A stretch of 64,000 nucleotides of DNA from positions 1 through 64,000 of the forward strand of contig NZ_FNGV01000016.1 in NCBI RefSeq assembly GCF_900103215.1. Reading direction: 5' to 3'. Positions 34,397 to 44,491 of this stretch are shown piece after piece. Source of the DNA: Kriegella aquimaris (lineage in GTDB: Bacteria > Bacteroidota > Bacteroidia > Flavobacteriales > Flavobacteriaceae). The first letter of the stretch is position 1, and every line of letters begins with the position of its first letter. The position numbers and the translations under genes were made by a program. The notes beneath the pieces are model-generated. The model was given only the letters and a program-made list of their open reading frames with translations. It had not been told where the DNA came from and ran no database searches.

Positions 34397-35431
34397 TTAA
34401 TTCATCTCTCCTCTCAATGATGTTTCGAACACGGTCTTGAACAATTTAGATGATACATTGTTCCCTATAAGGTACATTAATTTGGCCAGAGCCGCCTCGG
34501 TCGTAATATCCTTACCATCAACAACTTTCAGCATCTTCAGATGTTGACTTGTCTCATATTGTCCCATTATTACGCTACCTCCTGAGCATTGTGTAACATT
34601 AATAATATGTATGCCCTTTTTTTTTGCACGTTCCAGCTCTTCAGTCAACCAATTTTCGGTTGGAGCATTCCCGGCCCCGTAGGTTTCAAGAATCAGCGCC
34701 TTTAAATCAGGAATGTGAAGCACCCCAGCAAGAACCTCCCTAGTTAGACCAGGGAACAGCTTTAATACGGCCACATGGGAATCCATATTCTTATGGACTT
34801 GAAGCCTTTTTCTTGGATTCGGCCTCAGTAAATTTTCTTGATACACCTTTAAATGTACTCCCGATTCCGCCAAAGGCGGATAGTTCATTGAGGCAAATGC
34901 CTGAAAATGTTCGGCGTTTATTTTTGTCGTCCTGTTGGCCCGGTACAGTTTATATTCAAAATAGAGACCAACTTCTTGCACAACAGGCTTGCCTTTTTCC
35001 CTCAAAGCCGCAATCTGTATCGAAGTTATCAAATTTTCCTTGGCATCAGTTCGCAAATCCCCGATGGGTAGCTGAGATCCTGTAAAGATTACCGGCTTGG
35101 CCAAATTTTCTAGCATAAAGCTCAATGCCGAGGCTGAATACGCCATTGTATCACTACCATGCAAGACCACAAAGCCATCATGACTTTCATAATGGTCTTC
35201 AATTATTGTCGCGATACTCGCCCAATGTACCGGGTTCATATTCGATGAGTCTATCGGTGTTTCGAATGAAACACTTTCTATCTTACAGTTGAGCTGATTT
35301 AATTCCGGTATGTTTTTTAACAATTTATTAAAGTCGAAAGCCCTTAAGGCACCTGAATTATAGTCTTTGACCATACCTATAGTACCCCCTGTATAAATCA
35401 GTAAAATTTTCGTTTCAGGTTTCGACATCAT
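34397..35431 (-). CDS. ansA: Type I L-asparaginase
   Basis: Hydrolyses L-asparagine to aspartate and ammonia; cytoplasmic form. 344 residues. ILLIYTGGTIGM carries the first catalytic Thr; VVLHGSDTMAYSASAL carries the second Thr/Asp pair; PVIFTGSQLPIGDLRTDAKEN and ALILETYGAGNAP are family blocks. No signal peptide. Confidence 0.93.
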   Translation of the reverse strand: MMSKPETKILLIYTGGTIGMVKDYNSGALRAFDFNKLLKNIPELNQLNCKIESVSFETPIDSSNMNPVHWASIATIIEDHYESHDGFVVLHGSDTMAYSASALSFMLENLAKPVIFTGSQLPIGDLRTDAKENLITSIQIAALREKGKPVVQEVGLYFEYKLYRANRTTKINAEHFQAFASMNYPPLAESGVHLKVYQENLLRPNPRKRLQVHKNMDSHVAVLKLFPGLTREVLAGVLHIPDLKALILETYGAGNAPTENWLTEELERAKKKGIHIINVTQCSGGSVIMGQYETSQHLKMLKVVDGKDITTEAALAKLMYLIGNNVSSKLFKTVFETSLRGEMN

Positions 35432-35560
35432 AATTCGTTTTTAATGGCTTCACAACAAACTAACGATTTAAACACATCTTTTTACTGGAAACTAATTCTA
35501 TATTTAACCAATTACAATTAGATTACCGGCAAGATTTCAACTTTTAGGATAACATACAAA

Positions 35561-36328
35561 TTATACTCCAAAAACCACCTTGGAGTTTTCCGTGGTAATC
35601 TCAGCGATTTCCTCAGAAGTTATACCATATATATAGGACAGTTTCTCCAACACTTTGATGACATAACCACTTTCATTGCGTTTTCCCCGATATGGAACAG
35701 GCGCCAAGTACGGCGAATCAGTCTCCAAAACAATATGCTTTATGTCTATTTTCTCAAGAAAAGTATCGATTTTACCATTTTTAAAAGTAACTACTCCGCC
35801 AATACCCAGTTTCATATTATAGGATATCGCCTTTTGGGCTTGCTCTAATGTTCCAGTAAAACAATGAAAAATACCGAACAGATCATCTCCTTTTTCCTGT
35901 TCTAGGATTTCGAAAATTTCATCAAAGGCATCGCGGCAATGTATTACTATGGGCAACTTATGTTGTTTTGCCAATTTAATTTGCTGCGTAAAGGCATCTT
36001 TTTGTTGCGGCAAATAGGTTTTATCCCAATAAAGATCAATCCCAATCTCCCCTACGGCATAGAACTTATGACTTGAGAGCATCTTTTTTAAATGTTCCAA
36101 CTCGTTCAAATAATTCTCTTTTACATGGGTCGGATGCAAGCCCATCATCAAAAAAACATTGTCAGGATAGGCCTTCTCCAAATCTAACATTGCTTGGGTA
36201 TACGTGGAGTCAATGGCAGGAATAAAAAAACGTTCAACACCATTTTCAATGGCTTTTTTAATGACTTCGTCGCGATCCCCGTCAAAGGCTTCACTATATA
36301 AATGGGTATGGGTATCTGTAATTATCAT
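35561..36328 (-). CDS. TatD family metal-dependent hydrolase
   Basis: 255 residues. The TIM-barrel metal ligands are present: DTHTHLYSEAF (HxH), AVGEIGIDLYW, PIVIHCRDAFDE, GIFHCFTGTLEQA and HIVLETDSPYLAPVPYRGKRN. The family has 3'-5' DNase activity in E. coli and other phosphodiesterase roles. A TATTTTTG element starts only 5 bases upstream of the start codon, so the mRNA could be leaderless. Confidence 0.92.
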   Translation of the reverse strand: MIITDTHTHLYSEAFDGDRDEVIKKAIENGVERFFIPAIDSTYTQAMLDLEKAYPDNVFLMMGLHPTHVKENYLNELEHLKKMLSSHKFYAVGEIGIDLYWDKTYLPQQKDAFTQQIKLAKQHKLPIVIHCRDAFDEIFEILEQEKGDDLFGIFHCFTGTLEQAQKAISYNMKLGIGGVVTFKNGKIDTFLEKIDIKHIVLETDSPYLAPVPYRGKRNESGYVIKVLEKLSYIYGITSEEIAEITTENSKVVFGV

Positions 36329-36332
36329 GTGG

Positions 36333-36340
36333 CAAAAATA
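36333..36340 (-). promoter_or_regulatory. -7 element immediately before the TatD gene
   Basis: TATTTTTG exactly matches TAnnTTTG. The next bases are CCAC and the start codon, so transcription would begin at or next to the ATG. Confidence 0.4.
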
Positions 36341-36543
36341 AGTCTATATCTTCTTTTGGATGCCAATAATACACATTAAATAAAATTGTCGTAAACTATT
36401 AAAACCCGTGATTACTTAACTTAAAGCGTATTTCGATATGCCCATGCGTTCTTTATTATAATTCCCTAAAGCGGCAACACTCTTAACCAAATTTAATTCC
36501 CTCGATCAACAAAAGCGGTATCTTTACGGCAAGAATAGCTCAT

Positions 36544-36987
36544 ATGACTTCCCTCAAAAAATTTCTGCAAAGAAAAAATTACATCAAAATCCCCTTAGTA
36601 CTAACAGGCACAAACCATTTCGAGATTACCGCTAAAATAAATGGTGTAAAAGGTCGATTTATTTTGGACACCGGAGCATCGAATACCTGCGTGGGATTTG
36701 ATAGAATCGAATTGTTCAACCTGACCTCAAAAGAATCAAAAATAAAAGCTGCCGGCGCCGGGGCCACAAACATGGAAACCTTGGTCTCCACCAAAAACAG
36801 AATTAAAATTGGGGATTGGAAAAAGAAAAAATTAAAAATCGTATTATTCGACCTTGTACATGTCAACGAAGCTCTGACAGCACACAAAGCAAAGCCTGTC
36901 GATGGAATTATCGGAGCCGATGTACTTAAGAAGACAAAAGCTATAATTGATTATGGCAAGAGTTGCGTTTATTTGAAGAAGAAATAG
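36544..36987 (+). CDS. Retropepsin-like aspartic protease family protein
   Basis: 147 residues. The clan AA hallmark is clear: GVKGRFILDTGASNTCVGF, with catalytic Asp in DTGAS, a hydrophobic flap-like segment, and VDGIIGADVLKKTKAIIDYG (the second hydrophobic-Gly block). No signal peptide or membrane helix. It is the size of one monomer, so activity would require a dimer. Substrate unknown; stands alone on the plus strand. Confidence 0.88.
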   Translation: MTSLKKFLQRKNYIKIPLVLTGTNHFEITAKINGVKGRFILDTGASNTCVGFDRIELFNLTSKESKIKAAGAGATNMETLVSTKNRIKIGDWKKKKLKIVLFDLVHVNEALTAHKAKPVDGIIGADVLKKTKAIIDYGKSCVYLKKK

Positions 36988-37050
36988 CATTTTAATGCCG
37001 ATACTGGGCACATCAATTTCTGAATTGCAAAACTTTATCGACCTTAAACT

Positions 37051-37081
37051 AAAAACCTGCCAGATTTAACATCTGACAGGT
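37051..37081 (-). terminator. Terminator of the odhA-M23-odhB operon
   Basis: ACCTG-C-CAGA and TCTG-A-CAGGT (37055-37081) pair with one mismatch. On the minus strand a T-rich stretch follows. Confidence 0.75.
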
Positions 37082-37090
37082 CATATTCAT

Positions 37091-38338
37091 TTACATTTCC
37101 AAAGCTCTCTTCACATTATTGTCCATCAACAATTCTTCCGGACTTTCCAAAGCTTCCTTAACAGCGACCAAAAAGCCTACCGACTCCTTGCCATCAATAA
37201 CTCTATGGTCATAAGAAAGTGCGACGTACATGATAGGCGCAATAGCGATAGCTCCGTTTCTCGCAATGGGTCGCTCTACGATGTTATGCATTCCTAGAAT
37301 TGCACTCTGTGGCGGGTTTATTATCGGTGTCGACAACATCGAACCGAATACCCCACCATTGGTAATTGTGAATGTACCACCGGTCATTTCATCAACTGTA
37401 ATTTCACCTTCTCTAGCACGGATAGCCAAGCGTTTTACCTCGGCCTCTACCCCTCTAAAAGTTAGATTTTCGGCATTTCTAATCACGGGCACCATTAAGC
37501 CTTTGGGGCCAGAAACTGCAATACTGATATCACAGAAATCATAAGAGATCATTTCTTTTCCGTCAATCATTGAATTGACCGAAGGATATAGGTCCAAGGC
37601 CCTGACCACAGCTTTTGTGAAAAATGACATAAAACCGAGACTCACGCCATGTTTTTCCTTGAACGCATCTTTGTATTGTTTTCTAAGTTCAAAGATAGGC
37701 GACATATCGACCTCGTTGAAGGTGGTCAACATTGCAGTTTCGTTCTTGACAGAAACCAATCGTTCGGCGACCTTACGTCGAAGCATAGAAAGCTTGGAAC
37801 GGGTTTCTCCCCTATTTCCGCCAGTCGGAGTACCCATCGAAGGCACCGCATTTACAGCATCATCTTTGGTAATTCGACCATCTTTACCAGAACCTTTCAC
37901 GGCCGATGCATCGATTCCTTTTTCACTTAATATCTTTTTAGCTGCAGGGGAAGCGGCACCCGAAGCATAAGTTTCTTTTGCCTGTGGTGGTTGCGGTGCT
38001 TTTTCACTATCGCTCTTTTTTTCTTCTTTTGCTTGATCTTTTGCCAAATCTTTCTCAGCAGACACTCCTGAACCTTCATCCCCTTTAGCCTCTGGTTTTT
38101 TCGCGCTCGTATCGATTAGACAGACGACGGCACCTACTGCTACCGCGTCACCTTCTTCCGCTTTTAAGGTTATCGTACCACTTTCCTCTGCAGGTAATTC
38201 CAAGGTTGCCTTATCGGAATCCACTTCGGCTATGGCCTGATCTTTTTCAACATAATCCCCATCTTGCACCAACCATTCTGCAATCTCTACCTCTGTTATC
38301 GACTCTCCCGGAGAGGGAACTTTCATTTCTAAAATCAT
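37091..38338 (-). CDS. odhB: 2-oxoglutarate dehydrogenase E2, dihydrolipoyl succinyltransferase
   Basis: 415 residues. N-terminal lipoyl domain with the modified lysine in [11 protein letters not shown], an Ala/Lys/Glu linker (80-125), an E3-binding domain ([20 protein letters not shown]) and the catalytic acyltransferase domain ending in [18 protein letters not shown], with the active His and Asp. Part of the TCA cycle complex with odhA. Its start overlaps the end of the M23-like gene by four bases (ATGA), so it is translated from the same mRNA. Confidence 0.96.
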   Translation of the reverse strand: MILEMKVPSPGESITEVEIAEWLVQDGDYVEKDQAIAEVDSDKATLELPAEESGTITLKAEEGDAVAVGAVVCLIDTSAKKPEAKGDEGSGVSAEKDLAKDQAKEEKKSDSEKAPQPPQAKETYASGAASPAAKKILSEKGIDASAVKGSGKDGRITKDDAVNAVPSMGTPTGGNRGETRSKLSMLRRKVAERLVSVKNETAMLTTFNEVDMSPIFELRKQYKDAFKEKHGVSLGFMSFFTKAVVRALDLYPSVNSMIDGKEMISYDFCDISIAVSGPKGLMVPVIRNAENLTFRGVEAEVKRLAIRAREGEITVDEMTGGTFTITNGGVFGSMLSTPIINPPQSAILGMHNIVERPIARNGAIAIAPIMYVALSYDHRVIDGKESVGFLVAVKEALESPEELLMDNNVKRALEM

Positions 38339-39327
38339 TCGTTTATAATTTGCTGTGTTATCTTGTCACTGTTTTTAATAAAATCTTCCTTAATTGGAAG
38401 GTAATCTTCTTTATCTTCCCCATTGACTACAATGGACTCGAAATATAATTTGGCACCCGTCGAACGCTCCATATCGGGAGTATTCTGTAGACTTAAATGT
38501 AAATGCGGTTCTGTTGAATTTCCTGAATTACCACATAACCCAAGAAGTTCTCCCTGTTTCACAAATTGCCCTTCTCGAACAACAATGGAACCATCTTTTA
38601 AATGCGCCAGAAGAACATATTCGTTATTCAATGTCTCCATAACTACCGTATTTCCCGTCAACTGCCTAGGATTCAATTCACCAGGTATATTATCATAAAC
38701 CCCATTAATAACCTTTACCACCTTGGCATCACAAGGAGCGATAATCTCCTTTCCAAAGACAAAATAGCTTTCGTTACGCTTCGCATCCCCAGAATAAGAT
38801 GCCCCATCTTGAACCATCAATAAATCAAAAGCATATTGTTGGCTTACCTCCGTCACATGGTAATTTTGTTCTACCGTGGTGCCTCCCCAAAAAACAAACC
38901 ATTCTTCATTAAAAGGCAATATCATTTCTGTACTATTCCGCTCCAAAATTGGCATATCCAAGGATTTCGGAGGAGAGATATATAGCCCATTGATATTGTT
39001 TTTGGTATCTAACGAAATCAGAACATCTGCCACTGCTTTATCAAAAATCGTTCTATAAATATGTGCGCCCTGTTTTAGACCGTAGAATTGCATCTCCTTT
39101 ATACCTCCCATAATACCGTTCACATTTTCGGTAAAAAATCGGACGGTCTTCTGTCTAGGAAGTGCCTTTTTCATATTTACATCGAACAATTCAAAAATAC
39201 CTTCATAGTTGCCTCCATTATAAAGTGACCTAAAATCGGCGGCCACACCGGCGTAATTTACCTGTTCTTCTTGCGAAAAGACAGACAAAAACGAAGTAAA
39301 GAACACTATGAAAACGAACTTTATCAT
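38335..39327 (-). CDS. M23-like (LytM/peptidase) protein inside the odh operon
   Basis: 330 residues. A signal peptide ([19 protein letters not shown]) is followed by a DUF3887-like domain (about 25-120) and a C-terminal M23 beta-domain: [20 protein letters not shown] (His242) and [10 protein letters not shown] (His275 and His277). The usual first ligand motif HxxxD reads Gln164-Tyr-Ala-Phe-Asp168, so one zinc-binding histidine is absent; some M23-type proteins with this change are regulatory and not catalytic. Both ends overlap odhA and odhB by four bases. Nothing about a TCA-cycle enzyme calls for a cell-wall peptidase, so the placement is odd. Confidence 0.85.
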   Translation of the reverse strand: MIKFVFIVFFTSFLSVFSQEEQVNYAGVAADFRSLYNGGNYEGIFELFDVNMKKALPRQKTVRFFTENVNGIMGGIKEMQFYGLKQGAHIYRTIFDKAVADVLISLDTKNNINGLYISPPKSLDMPILERNSTEMILPFNEEWFVFWGGTTVEQNYHVTEVSQQYAFDLLMVQDGASYSGDAKRNESYFVFGKEIIAPCDAKVVKVINGVYDNIPGELNPRQLTGNTVVMETLNNEYVLLAHLKDGSIVVREGQFVKQGELLGLCGNSGNSTEPHLHLSLQNTPDMERSTGAKLYFESIVVNGEDKEDYLPIKEDFIKNSDKITQQIINE

Positions 39328-42134
39328 TGTGTATCACTACTTTTTGGTCGCGTCATATTATCTTTCGTTTTATCGAAAACATAATCAATAACTTGTTGAT
39401 GACGTCGTTTCGAACGAACTGCACTACCGGCAGCAGGTGAGGCATAAAATCTTCTTGATGCCACCCTAAACCTATTAACATCTTTGTAATGCATCATCAA
39501 ATGGCTCCAAGCACCCATGTTACGAGGCTCTTCTTGTGCCCAAACCAAATCATCGGCGTTCGTATATTTTTCAATCACCTTGTTCATCTGATCAGACGGT
39601 AGCGGAAACAACTGTTCTACCCTGACCAGAGCAACATCATCGCGCTTCTGTTCTTCCTTGACGGCCAATAAATCATAATAGAATTTACCAGTACAAAAAA
39701 CTACCGATTTTACTTTCTTTATATCAGCTGAACTATCATCGATAACCTCTTGAAATTTTCCTGAAGCTAATTCATCAACAGTCGAAACGGCCTTTGGATG
39801 TCGCAACAAACTCTTTGGCGTGAATATAATCAACGGTTTTCTAAAATTCACCTTTAACTGTCTTCTCAAAATATGAAACATTTGTGCCGGAGTCGACACA
39901 TCTGCCACATACATATTATCTCGGGCGCACAATTGTAAATAACGCTCCATTCGGGCGGAAGAATGCTCTGCACCTTGGCCTTCGTAACCATGTGGCAACA
40001 GCATAACCAAACCATTCTGAAGCTTCCATTTGTCCTCAGCCGCAGAAATGTACTGATCGATCATTATTTGGGCACCATTGCTGAAATCACCGAACTGCGC
40101 TTCCCATATGGTCAACGTATTCGGACTCGCCATTGCGTAGCCATAATCAAACCCTACCACGGCGTATTCCGATAATAAGGAATTGTAAATTTGAAACCGG
40201 CCCTGTTTATCGGAGATTCTATTCAAAAGCAAAATTTCTTCTTCACTCTCTTCGACCTTCATTACGGCATGTCGATGCGAGAACGTGCCCCGTTCGACAT
40301 CTTGGCCCGACATACGAACCCCGAATCCTTCTTCCAATAAAGAACCATAGGCCAAAAGTTCACCCATTGCCCAATCTAATTTATCAGTCTCGAAGAACAT
40401 CTTTTTTCGGTCACCTACCAATTTCTCAACCTTTCTTAAGAATTTTTTACCTTTAGGAAGCTCGGTAATCACCTTGGCAATGGCAGTTAACTTTTTCTTA
40501 TCGAAGGTGGTGTCAACGGGATCCATCATTTCCCATTCCCTTACATTTTCGAATCCGCTCCATTCATCAGCCATGAAAGGAGTTATTTCCGTCTTATCTT
40601 CTTTCCGGGAATCTTCCAACTCTTCTTCCAAAGAGGCTTTATATTCTTCCTCCAAATGCTTCACATAACCTTCTTCTATAACTCCGGCCGATAACAGTTG
40701 CTCGGCATAGATATCCCTTGGATTCTTATGTTTGGCAATAGCCTTATACAATTTTGGTTGGGTAAATCGAGGCTCATCACCTTCATTATGCCCATATTTT
40801 CTATATCCTAATAAATCAAGAAAGACATCACGGTTGAACCGCATGCGATATTCCAGCGCAAATAGTGAAGCGTGTACCACGGCTTCAACATCATCGGCAT
40901 TAACATGCAGTACGGGACTCAAGGTAACCTTGCCCACATCTGTACAGTAGGTAGAAGTTCGCGCATCTAAATAATTCGTTGTAAACCCAATTTGATTGTT
41001 TACAACCAAGTGTATGGTTCCATTGGTCTTATAACCATCTAAATTGGCCATTTGTACAACTTCGTAAACCAAGCCTTGCCCTGCAATCGCTGCATCACCA
41101 TGAACTACAATTGGCAAAACCTTGGAAAAATCTTCGGGAAAATGCGCATCTTGCTTGGCTCTTGTAATACCTTCAACTACGGCACCTACGGTTTCCAAAT
41201 GAGAAGGGTTAGGCGCAATATTCATCTTGATCTTGTTGCCATTGTTGGTCTTTCGTTCCGAGGTCCAACCCAAATGGTATTTTACATCACCATCAAAAAT
41301 CTCTTGCTCATAATCTTTTCCATCAAATTCGCTGAAAATATCCTTTGCCGCCTTGCCGAAAATATTGGTCAAAACGTTAAGTCTACCTCTATGGGCCATA
41401 CCCATAACGAATTGCTCAACACCCATTTCGGCCGCACGTTCGACCATAACATCCAAAGCGGGAATCAAAGATTCGTTACCTTCCAAGGAGAAACGTTTTT
41501 GACCTACATATTTAGTATGTAAAAAAGTTTCAAAGGAAACGGCCTGGTTCAGTTTCTTTAAAATATATTTTTTTCGGTCTGCATTGTAATTCGGATGATT
41601 GTCGTTAACGTTCAACCAGTTTTGAATCCATGCAATACGCTCAGGACTTCGTATGTACATATATTCAACCCCTATGGCGTCACAATAAATACTTTGAAGG
41701 TGCCTTATGATTTCACGCAGGTTGTTCGACCCTATGCCAATAATCTCACCTGCATTGAAAACCGTATCCAAATCAGCCTCGGAAAGCCCGAAATTCTCAA
41801 GATCCAGCGTCGGGGTATATTTCCTTCTATCACGAACCGGATTGGTTTTGGTAAACAAATGACCACGACTTCGATACCCATCGATCAATCGAATAACCTG
41901 AAATTCCTTTTGCAGCGACTGCGGCATTTCGACCTGATCTCCGTTGGCTATAGTCACCATACCATTTTGGGAAGAGAGATCTAACTCATCCAATGAGCTT
42001 TCCATACCAAAATCGAATCCCTGAAAAAAGGCACGCCAACTGGGCTCAACACTATCGGGGTTTTTGAGATATTTATCGTATAACTCCGCAAAAAAGGAAG
42101 TATGCGCGGTATTTAAGAAAGAATATTTGTCCAT
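39324..42134 (-). CDS. odhA: 2-oxoglutarate dehydrogenase E1
   Basis: Thiamine-diphosphate enzyme that decarboxylates 2-oxoglutarate and passes succinyl to E2. 936 residues. N-terminal FFAELYDKYLKNPDSVEPSW (E2-binding start), GMAHRGRLNVLTNIFGK, VVHGDAAIAGQGLVYE, GHNEGDEPRFTQP, and the C-terminal QFGDFSNGAQIMIDQYI and LLPHGYEGQGAEHSSARMER. Full length. First of three overlapping genes on the minus strand. Confidence 0.97.
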   Translation of the reverse strand: MDKYSFLNTAHTSFFAELYDKYLKNPDSVEPSWRAFFQGFDFGMESSLDELDLSSQNGMVTIANGDQVEMPQSLQKEFQVIRLIDGYRSRGHLFTKTNPVRDRRKYTPTLDLENFGLSEADLDTVFNAGEIIGIGSNNLREIIRHLQSIYCDAIGVEYMYIRSPERIAWIQNWLNVNDNHPNYNADRKKYILKKLNQAVSFETFLHTKYVGQKRFSLEGNESLIPALDVMVERAAEMGVEQFVMGMAHRGRLNVLTNIFGKAAKDIFSEFDGKDYEQEIFDGDVKYHLGWTSERKTNNGNKIKMNIAPNPSHLETVGAVVEGITRAKQDAHFPEDFSKVLPIVVHGDAAIAGQGLVYEVVQMANLDGYKTNGTIHLVVNNQIGFTTNYLDARTSTYCTDVGKVTLSPVLHVNADDVEAVVHASLFALEYRMRFNRDVFLDLLGYRKYGHNEGDEPRFTQPKLYKAIAKHKNPRDIYAEQLLSAGVIEEGYVKHLEEEYKASLEEELEDSRKEDKTEITPFMADEWSGFENVREWEMMDPVDTTFDKKKLTAIAKVITELPKGKKFLRKVEKLVGDRKKMFFETDKLDWAMGELLAYGSLLEEGFGVRMSGQDVERGTFSHRHAVMKVEESEEEILLLNRISDKQGRFQIYNSLLSEYAVVGFDYGYAMASPNTLTIWEAQFGDFSNGAQIMIDQYISAAEDKWKLQNGLVMLLPHGYEGQGAEHSSARMERYLQLCARDNMYVADVSTPAQMFHILRRQLKVNFRKPLIIFTPKSLLRHPKAVSTVDELASGKFQEVIDDSSADIKKVKSVVFCTGKFYYDLLAVKEEQKRDDVALVRVEQLFPLPSDQMNKVIEKYTNADDLVWAQEEPRNMGAWSHLMMHYKDVNRFRVASRRFYASPAAGSAVRSKRRHQQVIDYVFDKTKDNMTRPKSSDTQ

Positions 42135-42204
42135 AGACTACTTTAATAACTATAGCACTCGCTTATCAAAAAGATAAACAGGGCCTATTTGATAAAAATG
42201 AAAT

Positions 42205-42212
42205 CAAAAATA
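42205..42212 (-). promoter_or_regulatory. -7 element of the odh operon
   Basis: TATTTTTG on the minus strand matches TAnnTTTG, 70 bases before odhA. No clear -33 TTTG. Confidence 0.35.
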
Positions 42213-42288
42213 CAACATTTACCATTTCTGGATGTAACTTAGTAAGCAATAATGGGAAAAATCAAAGATTTTGATTAAAAAACAGCCT

Positions 42289-42804
42289 ATGTATCACAAA
42301 AAGATTTTTTTAAGCTTTATTTTTCTATCGGCGACACTTATTTGCTCATCACAAAACCCCAACGTAAGAAATGACTTTTGGAACAAGGTACGCTTTGGGG
42401 GAGGCATCGGACTCGGTTTCACGAATGGCGGCTTTAATGGCTCGATTTCACCCAGTGCCATTTATGAATTTAACCAAAAATTCGCTACAGGCATGAGTCT
42501 TAACCTCAACTACGCGAAATTTAACGATTATAAGTTTTTAGCCTACGGAGGAAGTCTACTTTCGCTATACAACCCACTACCTTATCTTCAATTTTCAGGG
42601 GAATTTGAACAATTGCGCATCAATAGAACATTTGACAGCGGCATCGGCACTTTAAAAGATAATTATTGGTCACCTGCCCTATTTCTAGGTGTCGGATACA
42701 GCAATAGCAACGTTACTTTTGGAATTCGTTACGACCTGTTGTACGATGACAACAAAAGCATTTACGCCAATGCATGGATGCCCTTTGTACGGGTATATTT
42801 TTAA
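42289..42804 (+). CDS. Outer membrane beta-barrel protein
   Basis: The first ATG gives 171 residues (an upstream TTG would add six). Signal peptide MYHKKIFLSFIFLSATLICS is followed by glycine/aromatic beta strands (VRFGGGIGLGFTNGGF, YAYGG-type segments, FLGVGYSNSNVTFGIRYDLL) ending WMPFVRVYF with a terminal Phe, the usual signature for insertion by BAM. A small barrel of unknown function, divergent from odhA. Confidence 0.82.
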   Translation: MYHKKIFLSFIFLSATLICSSQNPNVRNDFWNKVRFGGGIGLGFTNGGFNGSISPSAIYEFNQKFATGMSLNLNYAKFNDYKFLAYGGSLLSLYNPLPYLQFSGEFEQLRINRTFDSGIGTLKDNYWSPALFLGVGYSNSNVTFGIRYDLLYDDNKSIYANAWMPFVRVYF

Positions 42805-42950
42805 CATAAACAGCCTGTAATCAATGAACTCAAATGATTACTTGACACATTATTAATATCATTCAAAAGGTGATAGAATATTAACCTTTGCTTTCTATTT
42901 ATTTTACTAATTTTAAAAAATTTGTTCAACAACTTAAACAATTCACTATC

Positions 42951-44417
42951 ATGAAAGACGAGAAATCAAAAAAATCGACCACATCTCGCAGGTCATTTAT
43001 CAAAACGGGTGCCGTAGCCTCCTCCATTTTTATTGTGCCCAGACATGTTCTTGGTGGTTTGGGATACATTGCACCGAGCGACCAACTGAATTTGGCGGCT
43101 ATTGGTGCCGGAGGAAAAGGAGCAAGTGACATCGCCAATGCCTCGGTTAATGGACGCGAAAGGGTCACTGCACTTTGCGATGTAGATTTTTCTGGCTCTG
43201 CCAAGCGTTCTGTCGAACGTTTTCCGAAAGCAAAACTATATAGTGATTATAGGGAAATGTTGGATAAAGAAAAAAATATTGACGCCGTAACAATTTCGAC
43301 TCCCGATCACGTACATGGCCCTGCCGCTTCCTACGCAATGCAACGTGGCAAGCATGTATACGTTCAAAAACCGATGACCCACAATATTCGGGAAGCACGC
43401 ATGTTAACCGAAATGGCGCGAAGTAATAAAATCGTCAGTCAAATGGGTAACCAAGGCGGTTCTAACCCGTTATTGAACATGGTTCAAGGCTGGATAGATT
43501 CAGATGCACTTGGCAAAATTTCAAAAGTCCAAGTCTGGACCAATCGTCCCGTTTGGCCGCAAGGTGGGGCAATGGCTAAACCCGACCCAAGCAAAAAACC
43601 AAAAGATCTTGATTGGAACCTTTGGCTAGGACCAGCAGAGCAAAAACCATATACTCCCAATCTACACCCATTTAGCTGGAGAGGTTGGTGGGATTATGGT
43701 ACCGGCGCACTTGGCGATGTAGGCTGTCACCTTATCGACATACCTTTCCGTACTTTGGGCTTAAAATATCCTACTGATGCCGAATGTAGCGTAGGCGCTG
43801 TTTACACCGATATGTGGAACGCAGATTACCACCCTGAAGGATGCCCTGCTTCCTCGTTTATCACTTTACATTTTGGAGCAACGGAAAAAAGCAAGTCGCC
43901 AATCGAAATGACATGGAGCGATGGTGGAATTAGACCGTCACACCCAGATATTATTCCTGCAAACAATGATATTGGAGGTCACGACAGCGCAAATGGCGTT
44001 TTGATTATAGGGGAAAAAGGAATTATCTCTACCAATATAAATGACAGTTCGCCATTAATGCCGAAATTATATCTTAACGACGGTACTACCGATTTTGGTC
44101 CTGAAACAGAACCTAATGACGAACCTGAATATGGTCACCAACGCAGATGGGTCGATGCTTGTAAAGCTGGCTTTAACAGCCCAGAACACAAAGGTCTTAC
44201 CTCTTCTTTTGATTACGCTGGACCAATGACGGAAACCGTACTCATGGGGAACCTTGCCATTCGCAGTTATATGTTACAAAAAGAAAACAGTGAAGGTAAA
44301 ATGGATTTCTTTGCCCGTAAAAAACTACTTTGGGATGGGGAAAATATGCGCATTACAAATCTTGAAGAAGCCAATCAGTTTGTAGGCAGAACTTACAGAC
44401 CAGGCTGGGAAGTTTAG
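42951..44417 (+). CDS. Gfo/Idh/MocA family oxidoreductase with Tat signal
   Basis: From the ATG at 42951 (488 residues; the longer frame from 42888 has no support) the protein starts with a twin-arginine signal (TSRRSFIKTGAVASSIFI). The Rossmann fold reads NLAAIGAGGKGASDIAN, with DAVTISTPDHVHGPAA, and the catalytic lysine motif is VYVQKPMTHNIREA. A large C-terminal domain with GRTYRPGWEV at the end is of the kind found in Planctomycetes and Bacteroidota exported dehydrogenases. Probably oxidises or hydrolyses a sugar derivative in the periplasm with bound NAD(P); substrate unknown. Single gene with a terminator after it. Confidence 0.92.
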   Translation: MKDEKSKKSTTSRRSFIKTGAVASSIFIVPRHVLGGLGYIAPSDQLNLAAIGAGGKGASDIANASVNGRERVTALCDVDFSGSAKRSVERFPKAKLYSDYREMLDKEKNIDAVTISTPDHVHGPAASYAMQRGKHVYVQKPMTHNIREARMLTEMARSNKIVSQMGNQGGSNPLLNMVQGWIDSDALGKISKVQVWTNRPVWPQGGAMAKPDPSKKPKDLDWNLWLGPAEQKPYTPNLHPFSWRGWWDYGTGALGDVGCHLIDIPFRTLGLKYPTDAECSVGAVYTDMWNADYHPEGCPASSFITLHFGATEKSKSPIEMTWSDGGIRPSHPDIIPANNDIGGHDSANGVLIIGEKGIISTNINDSSPLMPKLYLNDGTTDFGPETEPNDEPEYGHQRRWVDACKAGFNSPEHKGLTSSFDYAGPMTETVLMGNLAIRSYMLQKENSEGKMDFFARKKLLWDGENMRITNLEEANQFVGRTYRPGWEV

Positions 44418-44452
44418 GCTTTTTAGCAGCTTCCATGCTGTAACATTCAAAG

Positions 44453-44488
44453 AAAAAACCGTTCGATAGTTTTCGAACGGTTTTTTTT
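44453..44488. terminator. Bidirectional intrinsic terminator
   Basis: AAAAAACCGTTCGA and TCGAACGGTTTTTT pair perfectly around TAGTTT, with T-runs on both strands. It serves the oxidoreductase and the minus-strand gene on its right. Confidence 0.93.
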
Positions 44489-44491
44489 GTT

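Noticed and set aside
41052-41522. Plus-strand open frame of 156 codons inside odhA
   Set aside because: Antisense to conserved odhA coding sequence, no family features.
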